A stretch of 64,000 bases of DNA, from NCBI GenBank assembly GCA_000511875.1, contig AZIN01000001.1:1681332-1745331 (forward strand), read 5' to 3'. The position numbers and the translations under genes were made by a program. The notes beneath the pieces were generated by a model. That model was given only the letters and a program-made list of their open reading frames with translations, was not told the origin of the DNA and ran no database searches. Positions 26,679-34,667 of the stretch are shown here, in pieces. Numbering within the stretch: position 1 is the first letter of the stretch; every line of letters begins with the position of its first letter. This DNA comes from Gammaproteobacteria bacterium MOLA455 (GTDB taxonomy: Bacteria; Pseudomonadota; Gammaproteobacteria; Pseudomonadales; Porticoccaceae).

Positions 26679-27043
26679 ACTGGGTCTCCACATTTAATTA
26701 AGGTTATTGCCAGAAGCAAGAAGATGGCGCCATGTTACCATTCACCGTATAAAAGTCTCAATGCAAAAAAGGATAACCGCGCGGATCTTTTTACAATAGC
26801 GTTTTTGGTATGAAAAGCAGGTTGAATAATCAATAAAAATCGCAGCTTGTCTGAGGATCAATACAATTGAATTTTCCTTGCGAGAGCCGCATAAGAGTGT
26901 TGAGGTCTCAGGCTGCTGAGTCAGTCGGTTTGTTGAGATGGTTTGCCTGGCGTCTTTTAGATATTGTCTTTTAAACCTTGTCTTCTAAACCTTGTCTTCT
27001 AAACAGCGTCCACTAAAAAATGGTCTATTAAGAGGTCTTTCCA
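26679..27043. other. Divergent intergenic region between trxA and the VTT/oxidoreductase fusion
   Basis: This 365-base interval has no ORF of note. It should hold the divergent promoters of trxA and the fusion gene, though no strong consensus promoter could be fixed by eye. Its right end contains three 14-base tandem units (26964-27005), 38 bases before the fusion-gene start. Confidence 0.6.
26964..27005. repeat. Three-copy 14-bp tandem repeat upstream of the VTT/oxidoreductase fusion
   Basis: Units at 26964-26977, 26978-26991 and 26992-27005 read TTGTCTTYTAAACM, with one or two differences between copies. The array ends 38 bases before the GTG start, so copy-number change would move any upstream promoter relative to the gene. 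Confidence 0.88.
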
Positions 27044-29173
27044 GTGATTAAAAAAATACTATTGGCAGCGACAATCGGCGCTCTATTCTGGGCCTATATT
27101 GCCCTCGATGGTCAGCGTTATCTGTCGGTGGACTTGTTTCGTGACCTCTATGCACAGCAGCCAGTCCTCACCGCGGCGGTGTACTTTGCTATCTACGTGA
27201 TTGCTACGGCTGTCTCGATTCCTGGTGCGGCGCTGCTGACTATTATTGGTGGCATGGTATTTGGGTTGTGGGCCGGCATTTTGCTCGTCTCTTTCGCCAG
27301 TTCAATCGGCGCCACATTAGCGTTTTTGGTTGCGCGCTTTCTGCTCCGAGATTGGGTTCAGGAAAAGTTTTCCAGTCACCTGAGTGCTATTAATCAGGGT
27401 ATCGAGAAGCAGGGCGGTTACTACCTCTTTGGCCTGCGCCTGATACCACTTTTTCCATTCTGGATGATCAATCTGTTGATGGGTCTGACGCCGTTAAAAG
27501 CCACGACTTTTTATGGGGTCAGTCAGCTGGGTATGTTGGCGGGGACTTTTGTTTACGTCAATGCTGGAGCCTCCCTCGGCAGCATCGATGAGTTCTCTGC
27601 GGCGGGCATTATGACGCCGGCGGTGGTTTGGTCTTTTGTACTTCTGGGTCTGTTTCCCTTTTTGGTACGCGGGGTGGTTAATGCTTTGGAGCGGCGCAAG
27701 CTTTACAGTGCTTTCAAAAAGCCGCGCAAATTTGACACCAATCTAATTGTCATAGGCGCTGGCAGTGGTGGCTTAGTGAGCGCCTTAATAGGCGCCACAC
27801 TCAAGGCTCGAGTCACACTGATTGAGCGGGATAAGATGGGCGGCGATTGTTTAAATACTGGCTGCGTGCCGAGCAAAACGTTGATCCGTGCGGCAAAATC
27901 CATGTATGAAATGAAGAGGGCGGCGCAGCTGGGTATAGATGTTGCGACGCCACAAGTGGATTTTACGCGAGTGATGGGTCGGGTTGAGGATGTGATTAAA
28001 ACTATTGCGCCCCATGATTCCGTGGAGCGTTTTACCAGCCTGGGTGTCGACTGCATGTACGGCAATGCGAGACTAATTTCACCCTGGGTGGTGGATATCG
28101 ACGGCAAGCAAATCAGCGCTGAAAAAATTATTTTGGCCACTGGTGCACGGCCTACCATGCCGCCTATTCCCGGGCTGGATCAGGTTGATCCGCTGACCTC
28201 TGAGACACTCTGGCAGCTGCAGGATTTGCCCCAACGGTTGCTGATTGTGGGGGGCGGTGCGATTGGTTGTGAGTTGGCTCAGGCATTTCAGCGGCTTGGC
28301 TCTCAGGTCACGCTGGTTGAGATGCAGTCCCAGCTATTGCCGCGAGATGATCAGCAGGTAGCGTCGTTTATAAAGGACTGTCTGACCTCTGAAGGTGTGC
28401 GAGTACTGACTAACTATGGCGCTGAAAGATTTGAATCCCAAAATAATCAATCTATTGTGGAGCTCTGTACAAGCGCCGAACCTACTGAGTCGCTCCAGAT
28501 AGAGTTTGATCGGGTGCTTGTGGCAATTGGACGAACAGCCAATACTGAGAGTCTTGGTCTTGAGGCATTGGGCATCCCATTAAATGCCAATGGCACCCTG
28601 ACTACTGACGATTATTTGCGCACCTGCTACCCGAATATTTTGGCCTGTGGCGATCTAGTTGGGCCCTATCAGCTGACGCATGCTGCCAGTCATCAGGCTT
28701 GGTTTGCGGTGGTGAACGGCTTGCTGGGACGGATTAAAAAATTCCGTGTCGACTATCGCATTATGCCTCAGGTGGTATTTACTGATCCGCAGATTGGGCG
28801 GGTGGGTCTCAATCAGAGGGATGCAAAAGAGCAAGGTATTGAGGTAGAGGTCACGCAGTACGATCTATCTGACTTGGATCGCGCCATTGCCGATAACGAT
28901 GCCCAGGGTTTTATTCAAGTGCTTACAGTTCCGGGCAAAGACCGGATTCTTGGAGCCACTATTGTTGGGCCTCAGGCGGGTGAGCTGATCAATGAGTTTG
29001 TGCTGGCGATGAAGCACAATTTGGGTCTGAATAAGTTACTGGGAACCATTCGCAGTTATCCAACCCTGAGTGAGGGCAATCGCTTTGTTGCTGGGGAGTG
29101 GAAACGCAAGCACGTGCCACATCAGTTGTTGGCAATTTTACAGCGTTATTTGGCGCGCAATCTTAAGCGCTGA
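27044..29173 (+). CDS. VTT-domain (TVP38/TMEM64) membrane protein fused to an FAD disulfide oxidoreductase
   Basis: This 709-residue fusion has an N-terminal ~230 residues forming a DedA-like VTT domain with several membrane helices (motif PGAALLTIIGGMVFG, then GLRLIPLFPFWMINLLMG). From ~235 it is a mercuric-reductase/lipoamide-dehydrogenase-type flavoprotein: an FAD-binding GAGSGG, the redox pair in GGDCLNTGCVPSK, the NAD(P) fold VGGGAIGCELAQ and a C-terminal dimerisation domain. The C-terminal YPTLSE has the family shape but no metal-binding Cys pair, so mercury reduction is unlikely. It starts at GTG with AGAGG upstream. The architecture is known, the substrate is not. Confidence 0.92.
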   Translation: MIKKILLAATIGALFWAYIALDGQRYLSVDLFRDLYAQQPVLTAAVYFAIYVIATAVSIPGAALLTIIGGMVFGLWAGILLVSFASSIGATLAFLVARFLLRDWVQEKFSSHLSAINQGIEKQGGYYLFGLRLIPLFPFWMINLLMGLTPLKATTFYGVSQLGMLAGTFVYVNAGASLGSIDEFSAAGIMTPAVVWSFVLLGLFPFLVRGVVNALERRKLYSAFKKPRKFDTNLIVIGAGSGGLVSALIGATLKARVTLIERDKMGGDCLNTGCVPSKTLIRAAKSMYEMKRAAQLGIDVATPQVDFTRVMGRVEDVIKTIAPHDSVERFTSLGVDCMYGNARLISPWVVDIDGKQISAEKIILATGARPTMPPIPGLDQVDPLTSETLWQLQDLPQRLLIVGGGAIGCELAQAFQRLGSQVTLVEMQSQLLPRDDQQVASFIKDCLTSEGVRVLTNYGAERFESQNNQSIVELCTSAEPTESLQIEFDRVLVAIGRTANTESLGLEALGIPLNANGTLTTDDYLRTCYPNILACGDLVGPYQLTHAASHQAWFAVVNGLLGRIKKFRVDYRIMPQVVFTDPQIGRVGLNQRDAKEQGIEVEVTQYDLSDLDRAIADNDAQGFIQVLTVPGKDRILGATIVGPQAGELINEFVLAMKHNLGLNKLLGTIRSYPTLSEGNRFVAGEWKRKHVPHQLLAILQRYLARNLKR

Positions 29174-29216
29174 CGCGTCTAACGCCCTTTAATCTGAATT
29201 CTCTAGTTCGATCTGT

Positions 29217-30173
29217 CTAATCCAAGCTGTGCTGATCACTACTAGCGAAGTCAGGCATGGTCTCTTTCGCGGCAACAGACTGGGGATCGATATGAATAAT
29301 GATCTCTGAGCCGGGGAAGGCTGTGAGGATTCGCGCTTCCACTTCATCGGAAATTTTATGCGCAGCCATTAGGCTGAGATCATCGTCCAGCTCAAGATGC
29401 AGCTGAATAAATGTCATGGTCCCTGAGTGACGCGAGCGCAGGTCATGAAGCCCTCTGGCACTGGGATGTGCCAATACCAAAGCTTTGATGCTGTCGCGAT
29501 CTTCGTCTGGCAGTTCACGATCCATTAGATGATCGTAGGACGTGATAATAATTTCTCGGGCACTATAGAGAATATAAACGCCTATCGCGGCAGCAAAAAT
29601 GCCATCGAACCCGGGATAGCCAAGGCTTACCAGTATCAATGCAATAATCACGCTGCCATTGACCAATAGGTCGGTGCGATAGTGCAAAGCATCCGCCTTG
29701 ATAGCAGTGGAGTTGGTCTGGCGAATCACATATTGCTGGAAGCTCAGTAAGCCCAGCGTCGCGACAATTGAAATCAGCATCACAATCATGCCTAACTGCA
29801 CTGACTCAACTGCAACTGGATTGGCAATTCGCTCTACAGCTTCGAAGATTAGAAATCCGGCAGATCCTGCAATAAACAGTGACTGACTCAAACCGGCCAG
29901 GGCTTCAGCCTTGCCGTGACCAAAGCGATGTTCTTTATCCGCTGGCGTTAGGGCATGGCGCACGGCAATCAGGTTGATCATTGAGGCTAGAGCGTCGAGC
30001 ATGGAGTCGATAAGGGTTGCGAGCAGACTGACGGAGCCTGATGCACCCCAGGCCGCTAGCTTCAAGGCAATCAATACCAGCGCCACAGAGGTTGAGGCGT
30101 AGGTGGCCAGACGCAGCAGACGCGCGGTCTCTTCGGGAGGCAGTTGATTGATCGGTGAGGCGGGCTCGCTCAT
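29217..30173 (-). CDS. fieF: Cation diffusion facilitator (FieF-like) metal exporter
   Basis: This 318-residue CDF transporter has six membrane helices and a cytoplasmic C-terminal domain. The metal site motifs are LLATLIDSMLDALASMINL (D...D) in TM2, the histidine-rich HRFGHGKAEALAGL loop and ADALHYRTDLLVN (HxxxD) in TM5, which fit the Zn/Fe-exporting FieF branch. ATG 30173 is the first standard start, but an in-frame 18-base repeat array directly upstream keeps the frame open to about 30291 with CTG codons, leaving an N-terminal extension possible. Confidence 0.92.
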   Translation of the reverse strand: MSEPASPINQLPPEETARLLRLATYASTSVALVLIALKLAAWGASGSVSLLATLIDSMLDALASMINLIAVRHALTPADKEHRFGHGKAEALAGLSQSLFIAGSAGFLIFEAVERIANPVAVESVQLGMIVMLISIVATLGLLSFQQYVIRQTNSTAIKADALHYRTDLLVNGSVIIALILVSLGYPGFDGIFAAAIGVYILYSAREIIITSYDHLMDRELPDEDRDSIKALVLAHPSARGLHDLRSRHSGTMTFIQLHLELDDDLSLMAAHKISDEVEARILTAFPGSEIIIHIDPQSVAAKETMPDFASSDQHSLD

Positions 30174-30281
30174 GACTGTTTTCTCGCTCAGGGCTGTTTT
30201 CTCGCTCAGGGCTGTTTTCTCGCTCAGGGCTGTTTTCTCGCTCAGGGCTGTTTTCTCGCTCAGGGCTGTTTTCTCGCTCAG
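30165..30281. repeat. 18-bp tandem array fused to the 5' end of the CDF gene
   Basis: Six adjacent 18-base units occupy 30174-30281 (five identical, the gene-proximal one with one change). On the minus strand each unit reads CTGAGCGAGAAAACAGCC, encoding L-S-E-K-T-A in frame with the CDF gene, whose own start ATGAGCGAG is a near-copy of the unit start. Eighteen-base steps keep the frame, so copy-number change would alter either spacing or an N-terminal peptide without a frameshift. Confidence 0.95.
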
Positions 30282-30343
30282 GGCTGTGTCACAGCTCTAG
30301 TGAATTTCTGTTGTGCAGTTTAACAAATTAAACTCATCAGCCT

Positions 30344-31453
30344 CTAGGAAAAACCCTGCAGCACACTATTTAAAAACTGGTAGCCCAGGGGAGTTGCCTG
30401 ATAGCAGCGGTCATTTGCTTCCAATAGTCCCTGAGACTGCAGCTTTGCGACCTGCTTGGCAATACTTGCAGCGGGCAGACCGGTGCGCGGAGTGAAGTAG
30501 TCAGCACTGAGTCCTTGCCGTAGACGCAGCCCGTTCATCATAAATTCTACTGCCAGCTCATCCACGGGGATCGGTTTGTGCTGGGCAAGTGTCAACGGAT
30601 CTCGGGCTAGATAGTTATCTGGCTGGCGGGTTTTGTTACTGCGCAAAATAGAATTGTCAGCGGGCAGGGTAATTTTGCCGTGAGCCCCGGCGCCAATTCC
30701 CAGATAGTCGCCAAACTGCCAGTAGTTCATATTGTGCTGAGAGGCTCGTCCCGGCTGGGCAAAGGCTGAAACTTCGTACTGTGCGTAACCGCCGCCGTCG
30801 AGCAGCTCCATACCGGCCTGCTGAATATCCACCAGAGCCTCTTCCTCCGGCAGTTGCGGTGGCCTTGAGTAGAACTCGGTGTTGGCTTCGATAGTCAGTT
30901 GGTACCAAGAGATATGCAGTGCGCCACTGTCGCTGGCCAGTTGCAGATCTCGGCGCGCCTGCTCAACGGTCTGCCCTGAAAGACCATGCATCAGATCGAG
31001 GTTAAAGTTATCAAAGCCCGCTCGCCGCGCAGTTTCAATAGCGGACAGAGCTTGAGTGCCGTCGTGAATACGACCCAATTTCAGCAGATGCTGATTGTTA
31101 AAACTCTGGATACCTATGGACAGGCGATTGACCCCGGCACTGCGGAAGCCGCTGAATTTTTCCTGCTCTGCAGTGCCCGGATTGGCTTCGAGGGTGATTT
31201 CTATATCCGACTCAAAGCCAATAAGACGTTCCGCAGCGTCGAGTATTTGGCCAATACCCGCAGCTGAAAAAAGACTGGGTGTGCCGCCACCAAAAAAGAT
31301 CGAGGTCAGTTTTCGACCCTGAGCCCACTTTTGATCTTGCTGCAGGTCTGCGATCAGCGCGTTGATATAAGCCTGCTCTGGGATCTCTGGTGCCGCCTTG
31401 TGAGAGTTAAAATCACAGTAGGGGCATTTGCGCACACACCAGGGTATGTGCAC
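30344..31453 (-). CDS. hemW: HemW-like radical SAM protein
   Basis: This radical SAM protein has the cluster motif CVRKCPYC directly after HIPW and the HemW-type segment FFGGGTPSLFS. It lacks the coproporphyrinogen-oxidase N-terminal region and is thought to be a haem chaperone. The GTG at 31453 gives 369 residues, but upstream in-frame sequence reads LPPLSLYV, which is conserved in HemW and forms the first barrel strand, so true initiation probably lies 9-13 codons upstream at a non-ATG codon (CTG 31480 or ATC 31492). It follows rdgB as in other gammaproteobacteria. Confidence 0.9.
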   Translation of the reverse strand: MHIPWCVRKCPYCDFNSHKAAPEIPEQAYINALIADLQQDQKWAQGRKLTSIFFGGGTPSLFSAAGIGQILDAAERLIGFESDIEITLEANPGTAEQEKFSGFRSAGVNRLSIGIQSFNNQHLLKLGRIHDGTQALSAIETARRAGFDNFNLDLMHGLSGQTVEQARRDLQLASDSGALHISWYQLTIEANTEFYSRPPQLPEEEALVDIQQAGMELLDGGGYAQYEVSAFAQPGRASQHNMNYWQFGDYLGIGAGAHGKITLPADNSILRSNKTRQPDNYLARDPLTLAQHKPIPVDELAVEFMMNGLRLRQGLSADYFTPRTGLPAASIAKQVAKLQSQGLLEANDRCYQATPLGYQFLNSVLQGFS

Positions 31454-31555
31454 ATAGAGTGAGAGGGGCGGGAGTCTCAGTGGGCTGTCGATGGGAAGGC
31501 CTGTTTGTTATTGTGCGATCTAATTGGGCCGCGTATTGGCTGCAGCCCTGTCGTC

Positions 31556-32170
31556 TCAGCTATGGGTTAAACGGTCGGTTGAGCGATCGGCTAACCTTGT
31601 CAGTAACTCGCGGATAGCTTTGCCGCGGTGGCTGATGCGGTTTTTTTCCTGCTTGTCGATTTCCGCAGCATGACAGTTTAACGCTTCCACATAGAATAGC
31701 GGATCATATCCAAAGCCACCGTCGCCCTTGGCCTCCAGTGCAATATGTCCCTCCCAGCTGCCTTGACAGATAATCGGTGTCGGGTCGGTGGCATGGCGCA
31801 TATAGACAATCACGCACTGATACCGAGCGCTGCGCTGTTCAAGCGGGGCGTCGCCCAGTGCTTCGAGAAGCTTTTCGTTGTTGCTGGCATTGTTCGCCTC
31901 TGGTCCGGCGAAACGCGCGGAATAGATGCCAGGTGCGCCATTGAGCAGATCCACTTCCAGTCCAGAGTCGTCGGCTATCGCCGGCATACCAGACATCAGT
32001 GCTGCATTGCGCGCTTTGAGAATGGCATTTTCCACAAAGCAGAGGCCGGTCTCTTCGACATCTTCTATGCCCAGTTCCTGTTGAGGAACTATCTGCATAT
32101 CGAGATCAGCCAGCATCTCATTAAGTTCTTTAATCTTTCCGGCATTGCTGCTGGCCAATACAATTTTCAA
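31556..32170 (-). CDS. rdgB: Non-canonical purine NTP pyrophosphatase (ITPase) RdgB
   Basis: This 204-residue HAM1/RdgB enzyme hydrolyses ITP, dITP and XTP to keep deaminated purines out of nucleic acids. Motifs visible are VLASSNAGKIKELNEML at the N-terminus, AIADDSGLEVDLLNGAPGIYSARFAG and GFGYDPLFYV, with the C-terminal SHRGKA. It starts with TTG at 32170 with AGGGGAA upstream, and the residues that follow (KIVLASSN) are the canonical N-terminus. It sits in the metX-metW-DUF4426-rdgB-hemW block. Confidence 0.96.
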   Translation of the reverse strand: MKIVLASSNAGKIKELNEMLADLDMQIVPQQELGIEDVEETGLCFVENAILKARNAALMSGMPAIADDSGLEVDLLNGAPGIYSARFAGPEANNASNNEKLLEALGDAPLEQRSARYQCVIVYMRHATDPTPIICQGSWEGHIALEAKGDGGFGYDPLFYVEALNCHAAEIDKQEKNRISHRGKAIRELLTRLADRSTDRLTHS

Positions 32171-32239
32171 GCGATATTCCCCTACTTATCGAGATTGAAG
32201 CTTTTAAGCTGAGCATTATTTCAGCCCCGATGGATGAGC

Positions 32240-32674
32240 TTAGTCGTGATACATTTTTTTCTGGAACTTAAAATCATAGGCGGGTTTCTCTGGGTCGGCG
32301 CGCACTGAGATCTTAAAGGTCAACAGATCTTCATTTTCAAATTCGAAGGGGGCCAGATAATAGACCGCATCCTGTTCCCGCACTTCGATGAACTCAAGCG
32401 CCTGGCTCATCTGAAAAATATTGTAGACATTGCCTGTGATCACCGCGGGCTTGCCGGTTCCCACGTCAGCTATTACAGCTATATTGACCAGCCCTTTGTC
32501 CTTGCCGCGAACAATTTGATTGGCGACTGCGACATCTGGGTCTATAAAGGTGCTGTTAAAGGCGCTAAAGAAAATCTTCTTGTCGCCCACCTTTTTGAAG
32601 ATTTTGTCGTTGGCCAAAGCGGCCGCTGGCAGCGTTAATGACAAAATAGAGAGCAGAACGAGTAAATATTTCAT
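32240..32674 (-). CDS. DUF4426 periplasmic protein
   Basis: This 144-residue protein has a signal peptide (MKYLLVLLSILSLTLPAAALA) and a C-terminal region with ITGNVYNIFQMSQALEF and EDAVYYLAPFEF-like segments that fit DUF4426. Position between metW and rdgB is the conserved place for this family in Pseudomonas. The ATG at 32674 is chosen over an ORF start 30 codons upstream because GGAGGA precedes it and it begins the signal peptide. The function is unknown; the export signal implies a periplasmic or envelope role. Confidence 0.85.
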   Translation of the reverse strand: MKYLLVLLSILSLTLPAAALANDKIFKKVGDKKIFFSAFNSTFIDPDVAVANQIVRGKDKGLVNIAVIADVGTGKPAVITGNVYNIFQMSQALEFIEVREQDAVYYLAPFEFENEDLLTFKISVRADPEKPAYDFKFQKKMYHD

Positions 32675-32715
32675 TGGCTTAATCCTCCATGGTGGGCCAA
32701 GAGGCCGGGAAAGGT

Positions 32716-33324
32716 TTATTTGCTGAGATGATAAACCGCGGTTTCGGCAAATAGATTGGGCCACAGGTTTTTGAGTTGCCGATCGAGAAAATGTTCGCCG
32801 ACGAATTGTTTACGTAGAATTTTTATATTTCGTTCACGACAGAGGGCCTCGAAATCACTGTAGGTAAAAAAGTGAATATTGGGTGTGTCATACCATTGGT
32901 AGGTCAGCTGTTTGGTCACTGGCATACGGCCGCGCAACGTTAGGTAAGCACGGGCTTTCCAGTGGCCAAAATTGGGGAAGGTGATGACACACTGAGTACC
33001 GATGCGCAGCATTTCGTCCAGCACCAAGTGTGGAAAGCGCATGGCCTGGAGGGCCTGAGTCATAATCACCGTGTCGAAACTGTCGTCGGCGAAATTGGCC
33101 ATACCTTTGTTGAGATCCTGCTCCACAACATTGACGCCTTTAGCCAGGCACTGATTGATCGAGTCTGGATCTATCTCAAGGCCATAGCCGCGGATATCGA
33201 GATCTTTCTGCAGTTGCGCCAGCAATCTGCCGTCGCCACAACCCAGATCTAAAACCCGAGAGTTGGGTTTAACCCATGAGTGGATCGAATCATTGATTTG
33301 GCGAGTACTTTCCACTTGATTCAT
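32716..33324 (-). CDS. metW: Methionine biosynthesis protein MetW
   Basis: This 202-residue class I methyltransferase-like protein has the SAM-binding motif VLDLGCGDGRLLAQL and the MetW segments VVEQDLNKGMANFADDSFDTVIMTQALQAM and TFPNFGHWKAR. It acts with MetX, and the start overlaps the metX stop by four bases (ATGA). MetW is reported to be needed for full homoserine acyltransferase activity in some bacteria. Full-length and typical. Confidence 0.95.
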   Translation of the reverse strand: MNQVESTRQINDSIHSWVKPNSRVLDLGCGDGRLLAQLQKDLDIRGYGLEIDPDSINQCLAKGVNVVEQDLNKGMANFADDSFDTVIMTQALQAMRFPHLVLDEMLRIGTQCVITFPNFGHWKARAYLTLRGRMPVTKQLTYQWYDTPNIHFFTYSDFEALCRERNIKILRKQFVGEHFLDRQLKNLWPNLFAETAVYHLSK

Positions 33325-34478
33325 GCTGCGCCCTCCAATTTATCGGCGACCTTGCTCAGATAGCTGCCCAATACCTGTTCGTAGCGCGGGTTGGGCAGCA
33401 GGAAGGCATCGTGGCCCTGGTCGGAATCAATTTCGGCGAAGGAGACATTTTTTCCGGCGGCGATTAGGGCGTCGGTAATTTCCCGGGAGCGCTTCGGTGA
33501 AAAACGCCAGTCACTGCTGAAGGCCACCACCAGAAAATCACAGTTAGCATGGCTAAAAGCTTGCACTGGATCGTTTTGATACTCCCGTGACAGATCGAAA
33601 TAATCGAGCATTTTGGTAATCAATATATAGGCGTTGGCATCAAAGTCACCGGAGAATTTTTCTCCCTGATAATTGAGGTAGCTTTCAATCTGGAATTCGA
33701 TGGGAGCGGCTTCGCCTTGCTCAAAGGTTCCGGAGCGCAACTCGCGACCAAATTTCTGCCCCATTAACTCATCAGACAAATAGGTGACATGGCCGATCAT
33801 GCGGGCCAAGGCCAGACCACGACGTGGGGACTTATTGTTTTCTAGGTAATTGCCTTCACAGAAGTCTGGGTCCGATTGAATTGCCCGACGGGCCAGCTCA
33901 TTAAAGGCGATATTCTGTGCCGTCAGCTTCATTGATGAGGCAATAACAATACTATTGGCCAGCTTGTCTGGATATTCCAGTGCCCAACGCATCGCCTGCA
34001 TACCCCCGAGGCTGCCGCCGATCACTGCCGCCCAGCATTGAATGCCGAGGTGCTCCATCAGTAGCCGCTGAGATTCAACCCAATCCCTGGCGCGCAGCAC
34101 TGGGAACTTGGCTCCCCAGGGCTTGCCGCTTTCAGGGTTAATTGTGGTGGGGCCGGTGCTGCCAAAGCAGCTGCCGATATTATTCAGTGAAACAACAAAA
34201 AAGCGATTGCTGTCCATGGGCTTGCCGGGGCCAATATAGGCGTCCCACCAGCCGGGTTTTTCGTCGTCGGCATAAACGCCGGCAGCGTGATGGCTGCCGC
34301 TCAGGGCGTGGCAGATCAAGAGGGCATTGCTTTTGTCGGCATTCAAGGTGCCATAGGTCTCGACCATCAGCTCATGGCTCGGCAGCACGACGCCGCAGGC
34401 CAGTGTGAGGGGCGTTTCGATAAGGATTTTCTCCGCCGTGACTACGCCGACGGAGGATGCGCTTGTATCTGATGTCAT
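33321..34478 (-). CDS. metX: Homoserine O-acyltransferase MetX
   Basis: This 385-residue alpha/beta-hydrolase enzyme activates homoserine for methionine synthesis. Visible are LICHALSGSHHAAG, the nucleophile elbow GGSLGGMQAM (Ser), a late catalytic Asp in FSSDWRFSP and a His in SDQGHDAFL. In Pseudomonas-like species this MetX uses succinyl-CoA, but acetyl versus succinyl specificity cannot be fixed by inspection. It is coupled to metW downstream. The upstream gap carries a 20-base direct duplication (34488-34527). Confidence 0.95.
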   Translation of the reverse strand: MTSDTSASSVGVVTAEKILIETPLTLACGVVLPSHELMVETYGTLNADKSNALLICHALSGSHHAAGVYADDEKPGWWDAYIGPGKPMDSNRFFVVSLNNIGSCFGSTGPTTINPESGKPWGAKFPVLRARDWVESQRLLMEHLGIQCWAAVIGGSLGGMQAMRWALEYPDKLANSIVIASSMKLTAQNIAFNELARRAIQSDPDFCEGNYLENNKSPRRGLALARMIGHVTYLSDELMGQKFGRELRSGTFEQGEAAPIEFQIESYLNYQGEKFSGDFDANAYILITKMLDYFDLSREYQNDPVQAFSHANCDFLVVAFSSDWRFSPKRSREITDALIAAGKNVSFAEIDSDQGHDAFLLPNPRYEQVLGSYLSKVADKLEGAA

Positions 34479-34487
34479 TAACGGATT

Positions 34488-34527
34488 CTCTGGGAGTTCG
34501 CTCTTAGCTCTGGGAGTTGAGTCTAAG
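34488..34527. repeat. 20-bp imperfect tandem duplication upstream of metX
   Basis: Two adjacent 20-base units (34488-34507 and 34508-34527) share an exact CTCTGGGAGTT start and similar ends (CTCTTAG and GTCTAAG). They lie 10-49 bases upstream of the metX start, in its untranslated leader. Confidence 0.8.
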
Positions 34528-34667
34528 AGGCTGCCTAGTTTAACGCAACTTTGGGTCCAGGCATTTAATTTCCAGCTGACGGGGCTAAGAAAGGCAAGCC
34601 GACACTATTTTTAATCTCTGGATTGTCGGCTAGACTAGGCCTTCATATTTGCCCGGATAAAAAAAGC

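Noticed and set aside
27044-29173. Mercuric reductase (merA)
   Set aside because: No mer genes nearby, no N-terminal heavy-metal domain and no C-terminal vicinal cysteines; only the flavoprotein fold is shared.
30165-30290. Possible CRISPR array
   Set aside because: Units are directly adjacent with no unique spacers and the unit is only 18 bases; this is a tandem repeat.
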